A DNA stretch of 13,430 nt, from NCBI GenBank assembly GCA_033722295.1, contig JAWVZH010000086.1, positions 1-13,430 on the forward strand, in the 5' to 3' direction. Position 1 is the first letter of the stretch; every line of letters begins with the position of its first letter. Shown here piece after piece: positions 7,182 through 13,430 of the stretch. This stretch comes from JAWVZH01 sp033722295. GTDB taxonomy: Bacteria > Bacteroidota > Bacteroidia > Chitinophagales > Saprospiraceae. Both the position numbers and the translations under genes were made by a program. The notes under the pieces were generated by a model. It was not told where the DNA came from. It saw only the letters and a program-made list of their open reading frames with translations, and searched no databases.

Positions 7182-8264
7182 ATGGAAAATTTGGACAATA
7201 ATCGAATAGTTAATGCTCTCAGGACGGTACAGGATCCGGAGACAGGGCAGGATCTTATCAAAACAGGCAAGATCAAGGATTTCAAGGTTGAGGGCAATAA
7301 TGTGTTTTTCACCTTGAGCCTCAAATCTTCCGAGGCCTCGTATAAGTCTGATCTGACATTTGCGTGTATCCAGGCTATTCAGGCGATCTATCCAGAAGCC
7401 GATGTCAATATCCATTCGGTTACTGATGAAGGCAGTGGCGTTCTTAGCCAGATTAAACACGTCATAGCTGTAGCCTCAGGGAAAGGAGGTGTTGGAAAGT
7501 CTACAGTATCCGTTAACCTTGCACTAGGATTGAAAAAGAAGGGTCTCAAAGTAGGCCTGATGGATGCTGATCTATACGGACCATCTATTCCCACTATGCT
7601 CGGTGTTCAGGACACCCGTCCTACTGTAAAGAAGATATTCGGGAAGAACAAGATCGAACCACTCTCAGCTCACGGGCTGAGTTTTATTTCAATAGGTAAC
7701 ATAGTGGATCCCGAACAGGCTGTTGTATTGAGAGGTCCAAGGCTGGGAGGTATAATCAAGCAGTTCGTTCAGGAAGTGTTATGGCCGGACCTTGATGTTC
7801 TGGTCATTGACCTTCCTCCGGGTACGGGAGATATTCAACTGACCCTTGTCCAGACGCTTTCTATCACAGGAGCGGTGATTGTAACAACACCGCAGAAAGT
7901 TTCCATGATAGATGTTGTCAAGGCAGCTAATATGTTCGCACTAGAAAATATCAACGTGCCGATATTGGGTGTCGTAGAGAATATGTCCTGGTTCGAGCCT
8001 AAAGAAATGCCAGGACAGAAGTATCATTTGTTCGGAAAAGGTGCCGGCAAAGCACTTGCCGAGAAGTATAAAACCAGGTTATTGGGACAGATTCCGATCG
8101 TACAGAGCGTTCAGGAAAATGCTGATATAGGTCAGCCTCAAGTGCTGGATGAGAGTGCGGAAATTTCGGGTACTTTCATGAAGATAGCAGACAACTTTAT
8201 TGAGCAATTGAATAAACGCATTTCAGAATTGCCACCTACTCAGAGAGTAGAGATAAAAACATAG
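7182..8264 (+). CDS. mrp: Mrp/ApbC-type P-loop ATPase, Fe-S carrier
   Basis: Mrp/ApbC/NBP35 ATPases help load iron-sulfur clusters onto target proteins in the cytosol. An N-terminal DUF59/MIP18-like domain covers about residues 6-85. The ATPase domain follows with the deviant Walker A 'GKGGVGKS' (100-107), 'DADLYGPS' (128-135), 'RGPRLGG' (184-190), 'VIDLPPGTGD' (208-217) and 'VENMSWF' (265-271). The length of 360 residues is normal. The CXXC that binds the bridging cluster in E. coli ApbC is absent: the stretch after ENMSWF reads 'EPKEMPGQKYHLFGKG', and the protein has only one cysteine, C62. From memory this is common in Bacteroidota Mrp. AAGGA lies 11 bases before the ATG as a weak ribosome binding site. 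The nifU-like gene follows after 15 bases. Confidence 0.95.
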   Translation: MENLDNNRIVNALRTVQDPETGQDLIKTGKIKDFKVEGNNVFFTLSLKSSEASYKSDLTFACIQAIQAIYPEADVNIHSVTDEGSGVLSQIKHVIAVASGKGGVGKSTVSVNLALGLKKKGLKVGLMDADLYGPSIPTMLGVQDTRPTVKKIFGKNKIEPLSAHGLSFISIGNIVDPEQAVVLRGPRLGGIIKQFVQEVLWPDLDVLVIDLPPGTGDIQLTLVQTLSITGAVIVTTPQKVSMIDVVKAANMFALENINVPILGVVENMSWFEPKEMPGQKYHLFGKGAGKALAEKYKTRLLGQIPIVQSVQENADIGQPQVLDESAEISGTFMKIADNFIEQLNKRISELPPTQRVEIKT

Positions 8265-8272
8265 TATCTTTG
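8265..8272 (+). promoter_or_regulatory. Candidate Bacteroidota -7 promoter box before the nifU-like gene
   Basis: TATCTTTG matches the Bacteroidota -7 consensus TAnnTTTG at every fixed base and begins directly after the mrp stop codon. The start codon of the nifU-like gene lies seven bases downstream, so a transcript from here would be nearly leaderless. No TTG is found at the expected distance upstream, which weakens the call. Confidence 0.35.
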
Positions 8273-8279
8273 AACGGTT

Positions 8280-8531
8280 ATGAACATTGATTTGGATAAC
8301 AAACTGAATATAGAGGACCTGGATAAGGTATTGGATGAGATCAGACCGCATCTACATACGGATGGGGGAGACGTCAAAGTCATCAGGATTACGAACGATA
8401 TGGATGTTGAAGTGGAATTTCTGGGAAATTGTCAGAATTGCACTTTGTCCGACATGACCTTGATCTCAGGGGTTCAAGAGACTTTGAAAAGCCGATTTCC
8501 GGACATCCGAAAGGTCATAGCTGTCAATTAA
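8280..8531 (+). CDS. NifU C-terminal-like Fe-S scaffold protein
   Basis: This 83-residue protein matches the NifU C-terminal (Nfu) domain, which holds a [4Fe-4S] cluster, usually between two monomers, and passes it to apoproteins. It has the conserved 'HTDGGDV' (26-32) and the CXXC motif 'GNCQNCTLSDMTL' with C51 and C54. Family members usually have GxCxxCxxSxxTL here, so the ligands are in place. It starts 15 bases after mrp and ends 16 bases before pyrF, so all three probably share a transcript. The pairing with mrp is functionally sensible, because this Mrp lacks its own CXXC and could receive or hand over clusters through this scaffold. A perfect TAnnTTTG box overlaps the gap before the start and may add a second, internal promoter. 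Confidence 0.94.
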   Translation: MNIDLDNKLNIEDLDKVLDEIRPHLHTDGGDVKVIRITNDMDVEVEFLGNCQNCTLSDMTLISGVQETLKSRFPDIRKVIAVN

Positions 8532-8547
8532 TGGACCTTCTTCCGAA

Positions 8548-9354
8548 ATGAATAAGACCGCGCTAGTAAATCACATCAGGACCCGACAGACCTGTTTGTG
8601 CGTAGGGCTGGACCTTCATCCGTCAAGACTTCCTTCACATATTTCACAAAATGCTTCCGGTTGGCTTGATTTTAATCGACAGATAATAGATGCCACAAGA
8701 GACCTATGTGTCGCATATAAGCCGAACTGGGCATTTTATGAGGCTCTTGGTCTCGAAGCCATCGAAGTGCTTCTAAAGACCATCGATTACATCGGTGATG
8801 AGCACCTGATCATTGCCGATGCCAAAAGAGGAGATATCGGTAATACCTCATCCCGATATGCTCAGGCTGTTTTTGAATATTTCAAGGCGGATGCCATAAC
8901 CGTCTCTCCTTACATGGGGATAGACAGCCTCGAACCATTCAGATCGCCCGGGAAGTGGCTGGTAGCTCTTGCATTAACTTCCAACCCAGGCAGCTTGGAT
9001 TTTCAGACAACCGAATTGAAGAACGGACATCAACTGTATGAAGAGGTACTCGATAAGCTATCAAGAGCCTTCAGTAAAGAAGAAATGATGTTCGTGGTAG
9101 GAGCAACACATCCCGGACTTTTCAAAAAAATCCGTCAGATCATACCAGAACACTTTTTACTCGTCCCAGGGGTTGGTGCACAGGGTGGAGATCTGCGATC
9201 GGTGATGGTGAACGGCATGAATTCCGAGATAGGGCTATTGATCAACAGTTCTCGTTCGATTCTTTATGCGAGTGATGGTAAAGATTTTGCTGATGCCGCC
9301 AGGGGTAAGGCTCTGGATTACAGGAATGAGATGAAGGGGTTGATATCTTCATGA
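8548..9354 (+). CDS. pyrF: Orotidine 5'-phosphate decarboxylase
   Basis: PyrF decarboxylates orotidine 5'-phosphate to UMP, the last step of de novo pyrimidine synthesis in the cytosol. The N terminus has 'CVGLDLHPSRLP' (18-29), the substrate lysine region 'AYKPNWAFYE' (56-65) and the catalytic signature 'DAKRGDIGNT' (91-100) with D91, K93 and D96. Later come 'VPGVGAQGGD' (206-215) and 'NSSRSILYA' (233-241), whose arginine should hold the phosphate. The length of 268 residues and the DAKRGDIGNT form fit the longer PyrF type 2 subfamily. It is the last gene of the mrp-nifU-pyrF run. The stop at 9354 lies six bases before a 19-bp tandem repeat that may end transcription. No pyr genes are seen nearby. 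Confidence 0.95.
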   Translation: MNKTALVNHIRTRQTCLCVGLDLHPSRLPSHISQNASGWLDFNRQIIDATRDLCVAYKPNWAFYEALGLEAIEVLLKTIDYIGDEHLIIADAKRGDIGNTSSRYAQAVFEYFKADAITVSPYMGIDSLEPFRSPGKWLVALALTSNPGSLDFQTTELKNGHQLYEEVLDKLSRAFSKEEMMFVVGATHPGLFKKIRQIIPEHFLLVPGVGAQGGDLRSVMVNGMNSEIGLLINSSRSILYASDGKDFADAARGKALDYRNEMKGLISS

Positions 9355-9360
9355 TATTGA

Positions 9361-9436
9361 CCCTTGGAGGGTCCCCATACCCTTGGAGGGTCCCCATACC
9401 CTTGGAGGGTCCCCATACCCTTGGAGGGTCCCCATA
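9361..9436. repeat. Perfect 4 x 19 bp tandem repeat with hairpin in each unit
   Basis: Four identical copies of CCCTTGGAGGGTCCCCATA run head to tail (9361-9379, 9380-9398, 9399-9417, 9418-9436). Including the preceding A, each copy contains ACCCT-TGG-AGGGT, a 5-bp stem with a 3-base loop; the first copy has a sixth pair (GACCCT/AGGGTC). The array fills most of the 122-base gap between the convergent pyrF and exonuclease genes, so it may act as a two-way terminator or mRNA 3' end. The period of 19 is not a multiple of three. The array can be read as part of a 189-residue plus-strand frame, but nothing supports it as a protein. Confidence 0.97.
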
Positions 9437-9476
9437 CATTTTACTTAAACCTCCAAAAAATCACTCCTTACAGAAA

Positions 9477-10886
9477 TTATCCTCCTGGATTCACACCATC
9501 CGCGGTTTGAAGTTTGATCAATTCCGCATTATTCCGTTCAAGATATTGACGGATCATCGTGTTGATCTCTGGATAATAGGGGCTTTTCGGTACATGTTCG
9601 ACAATTTCTTCAGAGCTGACCAGAGTAGAGTTCTTATCCATAAAGGTATGACCATGATACGTTCCGTTATGGACAACTACAAGAGCCTTCTCCTCATTAG
9701 TGCGACCGTCAAGAATGATGACGAAATCTTCATGGAATCGGTTATTGATATGTTTATGTGCCAGCTCAGCCCTTTCATTGTATTCGTCGGCGGACTCTTC
9801 ATGGAGGCACGCGCCCCAACATCTGTCGTACTGATAAAGGGAACACGGTCCCATACCTATTTCTATCCCACAATACAAAGGGCACAGTCCATATTCCCTG
9901 ATGAGCATTTGCATGACTGACTTTGCTGCTCTTGGGCTGGAATATGCATTAAGGATCTCATTTGATGTGTCTGCACCACGGACTATATCAAACCGGCGGT
10001 ATCCCATATCATTGATGGTGGACTGGATGTAGACATCATACCGTTTAGTTCTTTGAGCTCGATTAAACTCAGGCCAGTTCTCCTTGATCTCCTGGGATTC
10101 TATGATCTTTGCAAGTAGATCGCTTCCTGTAAGCTGATAGTCAATAGATCTGATCCGATGTTGAAATTTTTCTGCTTTCCGGGTAGTCTTGGTAAAATGC
10201 GACATGACCCGCTTTTGTATATCTTTGCTTTTGCCGATGTAGACTATCTCGCCATCCCCGTCCCTGAAGTAATATATCCCGGGATCTTCCGGTAGTTTAT
10301 GAAGGTCATCAATCGTAATGCCTTCCGGTAGAAGAGATTCCCTGACACCCCTCGTGATCTGCTTGTTGATATGACGTTGCGAGCCTTCTAATTTCAAGAG
10401 ATTGTGCAGAACCACGGCAGTGGCCCGGGCGTCATCAAGAGCGCGATGCCTTCGATTTACGGGGATGTCGTAATGCCGGATCAAAGACTCAAGGCTATGA
10501 CTATTCAACTGAAGAAGGCGCTTGGCCATTTGAACAGTGCACATCCTCCTGCGATTGAAAGGGTAACCCAATTCTCCAAATGCATTTCTGATGAAACCGT
10601 AGTCAAAACGAACATTGTGCGCAACAAATATGTGATTCTCCGTCCATTCAACTATGTCCCGTGCAACTTCATGGAAATAAGGTGCTTCGGCAACCATGTC
10701 ATCGTCGATGCCAGTGATCTTGGTAATGAAAGGCGGGATTGATCTTCCCGGATTGATGAGTGACTCAAACTCACCAATGATCTCTCTACCATCAGAGGTG
10801 ACTATGGCGATCTCTGTGATCTTATCACGTTTGAACAGACCGCCAGTGGTTTCTATATCAACTATTGCGAAGTTCCTTTTCTTCAT
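9477..10886 (-). CDS. DnaQ-type exonuclease fused to UvrC/Cho-like GIY-YIG nuclease
   Basis: This two-nuclease fusion has 469 residues. Residues 1 to about 165 form a DEDDh 3'-5' exonuclease of the DnaQ family: 'DIETTG' with D10 and E12, 'FVAHNVRFD' with D95, and 'HRALDDA' with H147 and D152. Residues about 197-280 form a GIY-YIG nuclease close to the UvrC N terminus: 'GIYYF' (203-207), 'VYIGKS' (215-220), R226 and E263 in 'ESQEIKENWPEFN'. After this come cysteines at 335, 339, 348, 356 and 360; the C348-x7-C356-x3-C360 spacing is that of the UvrC cysteine region. The UvrB-binding and RNase H-like parts of UvrC are absent. From established knowledge similar DnaQ-UvrC fusions occur in other bacteria and are linked to DNA repair. 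It stands alone between two convergent or divergent neighbours. Confidence 0.92.
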   Translation of the reverse strand: MKKRNFAIVDIETTGGLFKRDKITEIAIVTSDGREIIGEFESLINPGRSIPPFITKITGIDDDMVAEAPYFHEVARDIVEWTENHIFVAHNVRFDYGFIRNAFGELGYPFNRRRMCTVQMAKRLLQLNSHSLESLIRHYDIPVNRRHRALDDARATAVVLHNLLKLEGSQRHINKQITRGVRESLLPEGITIDDLHKLPEDPGIYYFRDGDGEIVYIGKSKDIQKRVMSHFTKTTRKAEKFQHRIRSIDYQLTGSDLLAKIIESQEIKENWPEFNRAQRTKRYDVYIQSTINDMGYRRFDIVRGADTSNEILNAYSSPRAAKSVMQMLIREYGLCPLYCGIEIGMGPCSLYQYDRCWGACLHEESADEYNERAELAHKHINNRFHEDFVIILDGRTNEEKALVVVHNGTYHGHTFMDKNSTLVSSEEIVEHVPKSPYYPEINTMIRQYLERNNAELIKLQTADGVNPGG

Positions 10887-11004
10887 TGGATAGGGAGTAA
10901 AGATACCTCAGACGTTATATTTAATATATAAAATTGCATCATGCATTCGGGGTGTTCAATAAAAATGGAGCCCTGTCGTTGATTTAATATTTAATAATGC
11001 TCGC
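10887..11004. promoter_or_regulatory. AT-rich divergent promoter region between exonuclease and NamZ genes
   Basis: These 118 bases lie between two genes that point away from each other, so both promoters should be here. The centre is very AT-rich (10916-10933) and contains TTATAT-5 bases-ATATAA. Next to it is TGCAT-C-ATGCA at 10935-10945. On the minus strand TATCTTTA (10898-10905), one mismatch from TAnnTTTG, is 11 bases before the exonuclease ATG. No -33 box is obvious. Confidence 0.45.
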
Positions 11005-12225
11005 ATGAGATTTGCCTTGATAAGCCTTCTCTTAATATTTGTCAGCTGTGGTTCGGACCAAAGCCGCACTTCTGGCATACCTGTGATCCCGGTCAATAAT
11101 ACAATATCGACCGGCATAACGCCCGGTGCCGCTCAGTTGCCATTATATGTTCCAAAACTTGAGGGCCTCAGATGTGGGGTGGTTGTGAATCAAAGCTCTG
11201 TTATTGAAGAAGTGCACTTGATAGACACATTGAGGCAGTTGGAAATTAACGTAGTGAAGATATTTGTTCCGGAACATGGTTTTCGAGGTGAAGCAGATGC
11301 CGGTGCTGAAATACGAGATGGTGTGGACGTTGAGACTGGTCTTCCCATTAGATCACTTTATGGCCGTAATAAGAAGCCATCTCCTGAAGACCTGAGGAAT
11401 ATTGATATTATGCTTTTTGACCTTCAGGACGTAGGAGTAAGGTGCTATACATACGCATCAACCCTTCACTACGTTATGGAGGCCTGTGCCGAGCAAAGCA
11501 TTAATCTTATTGTTCTGGACCGGCCAAATCCTAATGCGCATTATGTTGATGGTCCTGTTCTCGAAGAGGAGTACAGATCATTTATTGGCATGCATCCTGT
11601 TCCATTCGTATATGGCATGACAATCGGGGAGTATGCGAAAATGATCAAAGGTGAGGATTGGATCAAAGAGGCAAAGAACCTTGACTTGACAGTGATCCCC
11701 TGTCATAATTACGATCATACGAAACCATATTCTCCGAAGATCCCGCCTTCTCCGAACTTGCGTACACCACAAGCCATTTTGTTATACCCTTCCCTTGTCT
11801 TCTTTGAAGGGACTATAGTGAGTGTAGGACGAGGTACTCCACATCCATTCGAAATATACGGACATCCTGATTTTCAGGAGATGTCTTATGTATTTACCCC
11901 TGAATCCATGAAAGGAGCTGCTCACCCCAAACTTGAAGGCATCCGGTGTCATGGCGAATATCTTGGCGATATCGATCCCCACATAATGAGATCATGGTCG
12001 GCTATACAACTATCATATTTGATGGAAGCCTATGAATTGTCCGATAACACCGAAGACTTCTTTTTACCCAATCTGTTTTTTGACAAATTGGCGGGTTCCG
12101 ACAAGCTAAGGAAGATGATCATAAGTGGCAGGTCAGAGGAGGAGATCCGAAACAGTTGGGAAAATGAACTGGAGGCATTTCGTGATGTGAGGAAGAATTA
12201 TTTACTCTACGATGATCAATTATGA
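11005..12225 (+). CDS. NamZ-like exo-beta-N-acetylmuramidase lipoprotein (DUF1343, GH171)
   Basis: NamZ enzymes cut N-acetylmuramic acid from the non-reducing end of peptidoglycan fragments and support cell-wall recycling. The protein starts with a lipoprotein signal peptide with the lipobox cysteine at residue 15 (IFVSC), so it is probably anchored in the envelope. DUF1343 motifs in order are 'GVVVNQSS' (58-65), 'VPEHGFRG' (88-95) with E90-H91 the likely active-site pair, 'LFDLQDVGVRCYTYAS' (137-152), 'LDRPNP' (171-176), 'PPSPNL' (247-252) and 'EGT..SVGRGT' (268-278). The length of 406 residues is normal for the family. It is a single gene, transcribed away from the exonuclease gene and facing the gamma-glutamyltransferase gene. 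No murein recycling partners are visible here. The AT-rich 118-base region before it should hold its promoter. Confidence 0.92.
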   Translation: MRFALISLLLIFVSCGSDQSRTSGIPVIPVNNTISTGITPGAAQLPLYVPKLEGLRCGVVVNQSSVIEEVHLIDTLRQLEINVVKIFVPEHGFRGEADAGAEIRDGVDVETGLPIRSLYGRNKKPSPEDLRNIDIMLFDLQDVGVRCYTYASTLHYVMEACAEQSINLIVLDRPNPNAHYVDGPVLEEEYRSFIGMHPVPFVYGMTIGEYAKMIKGEDWIKEAKNLDLTVIPCHNYDHTKPYSPKIPPSPNLRTPQAILLYPSLVFFEGTIVSVGRGTPHPFEIYGHPDFQEMSYVFTPESMKGAAHPKLEGIRCHGEYLGDIDPHIMRSWSAIQLSYLMEAYELSDNTEDFFLPNLFFDKLAGSDKLRKMIISGRSEEEIRNSWENELEAFRDVRKNYLLYDDQL

Positions 12226-12236
12226 ACTGATCATCG
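12210..12236. terminator. Hairpin spanning the NamZ stop codon, possible two-way transcript end
   Basis: CGATGATCA (12210-12218) and TGATCATCG (12228-12236) are perfect reverse complements, giving a 9-bp stem with a 9-base loop that contains the NamZ stop codon. It sits at the meeting point of two convergent genes. It is AT-rich and lacks a T-run on the plus strand, so a classic intrinsic terminator is not shown. Confidence 0.4.
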
Positions 12237-12264
12237 AATGGGGTAGGCATCAATCCGGAATGCT

Positions 12265-13430
12265 TTAATAACCGCTGGTATGATCATCACCGCGAGGATC
12301 AGCACCGCCTATCAGTCGTCCATCCGGCATTCTCATAACAGCGTCCACAAATCCGATGTAGTCCTTCTCCTTAAATAAGTGCCCCATTTGCTTCAAGTGC
12401 ATTCTAATGCTATCTGGTAAGGCGGGCTCGTAAAAGATAATATCTGGAAGCCATTGGTGGTGGAATCTCGGGAGTGCTATGGATTCCTCGAGAGACAGGT
12501 CATATTCCACAACATTGAGGAAAACCTGCAAGACGGATGTGATGATCGTAGAACCTCCTGGTGTGCCGAGCGCCATAAAAAACTCACCATCCTTCTCAAC
12601 AATGGTCGGGGTCATTGATGAAAGCATACGCTTACCAGCCTCAATGGCATTAGCCTCATTACCAATAAGCCCAAATTGATTGGGGATGCCTGGTTTTACG
12701 GAAAAGTCATCCATCTCATTATTGAGAAAAAAACCACCATATGGAAAAAAGATTTTGGAGCCATAATTTGAATTTAAAGTCGTGGTCAGTGCGACCGCAT
12801 TACCATCTTTATCTACAACTGAAAGATGGGTCGTCTCAAAACCCTCCTTTTCTATGCTGAAGTCTCCGGTATAGACAGAATCACTGTCTGTAGCTCTTTG
12901 CCAGGAAAAGCTGGACATCCGTTCATCGATGTATACCGGGTCCAATAATTTGTCTATCGGGACTTTGATGTAGGCAGGATCGCCCAGATACGCTGCGCGG
13001 TCAGCATATGCTCTCCGTTCGGCTTCTACCATTAGGTGGATATCTTTTGGGTGAAGTGGTGAGGTGAGATCATAATTGTCGAGAGTTTCAAGGATTTGAC
13101 TGAGGACGATACCTCCACTTGAAGGTAGCGGCATTGAATGGACATCAAAACCTTTATACGACTTGCTCAAAGGTTCACGCCATACAGACGTATAAGATTC
13201 CAGATCGGTTTTTGATATAATGCCCCCGAGATCCTGAATATGTGTAACGAGAGAATCGCTCAAATCACTCGCGTAGAAATAGTCTTTACCATGATTTGCG
13301 ATCTTTTCAAGTGTGCTTGCCAGCGACCTCTGTTTTAAAACATCACCGACCTTCCAGTGATCCTTAATGAAAGGGATATTCAAAGTATTCCACAGTTTGA
13401 AATCATCGAGGTGTTTGTTGAGTTTCCGTG
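12265..13430 (-). CDS. ggt: Gamma-glutamyltransferase, C-terminal part (5' end beyond window)
   Basis: Gamma-glutamyltransferase cleaves or transfers gamma-glutamyl groups, for example from glutathione, in the periplasm. The frame stays open to the right edge of the window (387 residues visible), so the N terminus, including any signal peptide, lies outside; the TTG at 13383 is only an internal codon. Visible motifs are 'LNIPFIKDHWKVGDVLKQ', 'PLPSSGG' (13111-13131), and 'ETTHLSVVDKDGNAVALTTT', where autocleavage should occur. By analogy with E. coli Thr391, the nucleophile is the first Thr (bases 12832-12834), which becomes residue 1 of a 189-residue small subunit, the usual size. 'MLSSMTPTIV' and 'GTPGGSTII' complete the active site. 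It faces the NamZ gene across 39 bases. Nothing in the visible part looks damaged. Confidence 0.93.
   Translation of the reverse strand, partial: RKLNKHLDDFKLWNTLNIPFIKDHWKVGDVLKQRSLASTLEKIANHGKDYFYASDLSDSLVTHIQDLGGIISKTDLESYTSVWREPLSKSYKGFDVHSMPLPSSGGIVLSQILETLDNYDLTSPLHPKDIHLMVEAERRAYADRAAYLGDPAYIKVPIDKLLDPVYIDERMSSFSWQRATDSDSVYTGDFSIEKEGFETTHLSVVDKDGNAVALTTTLNSNYGSKIFFPYGGFFLNNEMDDFSVKPGIPNQFGLIGNEANAIEAGKRMLSSMTPTIVEKDGEFFMALGTPGGSTIITSVLQVFLNVVEYDLSLEESIALPRFHHQWLPDIIFYEPALPDSIRMHLKQMGHLFKEKDYIGFVDAVMRMPDGRLIGGADPRGDDHTSGY

Noticed and set aside
9361..9436. CRISPR array
   Set aside because: The units are 19 bp, directly abutting, with no variable spacers and no cas genes nearby.
9242..9439. 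Minus-strand frame encoding a YGDPPRVWGPSKG-like repeated peptide
   Set aside because: It is a translation of the 19-bp repeat plus sequence antisense to pyrF; it does not begin with a supported start context.
9351..9920. Plus-strand open frame of 189 codons through the tandem repeat and the exonuclease 3' end
   Set aside because: Its first part is translated repeat, the rest is antisense to a well-supported nuclease gene, and no protein family features are seen.
13381..13383. TTG as the true start of the gamma-glutamyltransferase
   Set aside because: The frame continues to the window edge with family-like sequence (LNKHLDDFKLWNT), and a signal peptide plus most of the large subunit would be missing.

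Overview
This window looks like ordinary chromosome of a member of the Bacteroidota, possibly of the Saprospiria/Lewinella type, although that finer placement is only an impression. The main reasons are a type A type IX secretion (T9SS) C-terminal sorting domain on the first gene, lipoprotein signals, a Bacteroidota-style Mrp ATPase without its usual CXXC, a GT2 glycosyltransferase with the characteristic SIVW...F.DL tail, sparse Shine-Dalgarno sequences, and TAnnTTTG-like promoter boxes. I see no phage, insertion sequence, CRISPR array, tRNA or rRNA.

Layout. Bases 1-2197 (+) hold the 3' end of a secreted Omp28-like/T9SS cargo gene, a sterol desaturase/fatty acid hydroxylase family membrane protein and an SH3-domain lipoprotein. 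Bases 2198-6998 (-) form a leftward block. Read in transcription order it holds a ribF whose frame continues without a stop into a GT2 glycosyltransferase, a DUF2752 membrane protein, an RluA-type pseudouridine synthase and a GT39/GT83 (ArnT-like) membrane glycosyltransferase. Bases 7182-9354 (+) hold mrp (Fe-S ATPase), a NifU C-terminal-like scaffold and pyrF. A perfect 4 x 19 bp tandem repeat (9361-9436) fills the convergent gap after pyrF. Bases 9477-10886 (-) encode a DnaQ-type exonuclease fused to a UvrC/Cho-like GIY-YIG nuclease. Bases 11005-12225 (+) encode a NamZ/DUF1343 lipoprotein, and 12265-13430 (-) the C-terminal part of a gamma-glutamyltransferase that runs off the window.

How the genes fit together. 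Most are housekeeping or envelope functions: flavin cofactor synthesis, Fe-S delivery (mrp with nifU), pyrimidine synthesis, RNA modification, DNA repair, muropeptide recycling and glycosylation of lipid or surface material. The two glycosyltransferases and the DUF2752 protein in one leftward block suggest envelope work, but no pathway can be named.

I did not find a convincing new multi-gene system. The observations most worth checking are the 19-bp hairpin/G-tract tandem repeat, the RibF-GT2 fusion with a possible one-base explanation, the exonuclease/GIY-YIG fusion with UvrC-like cysteines, and the Mrp protein that has a single cysteine.
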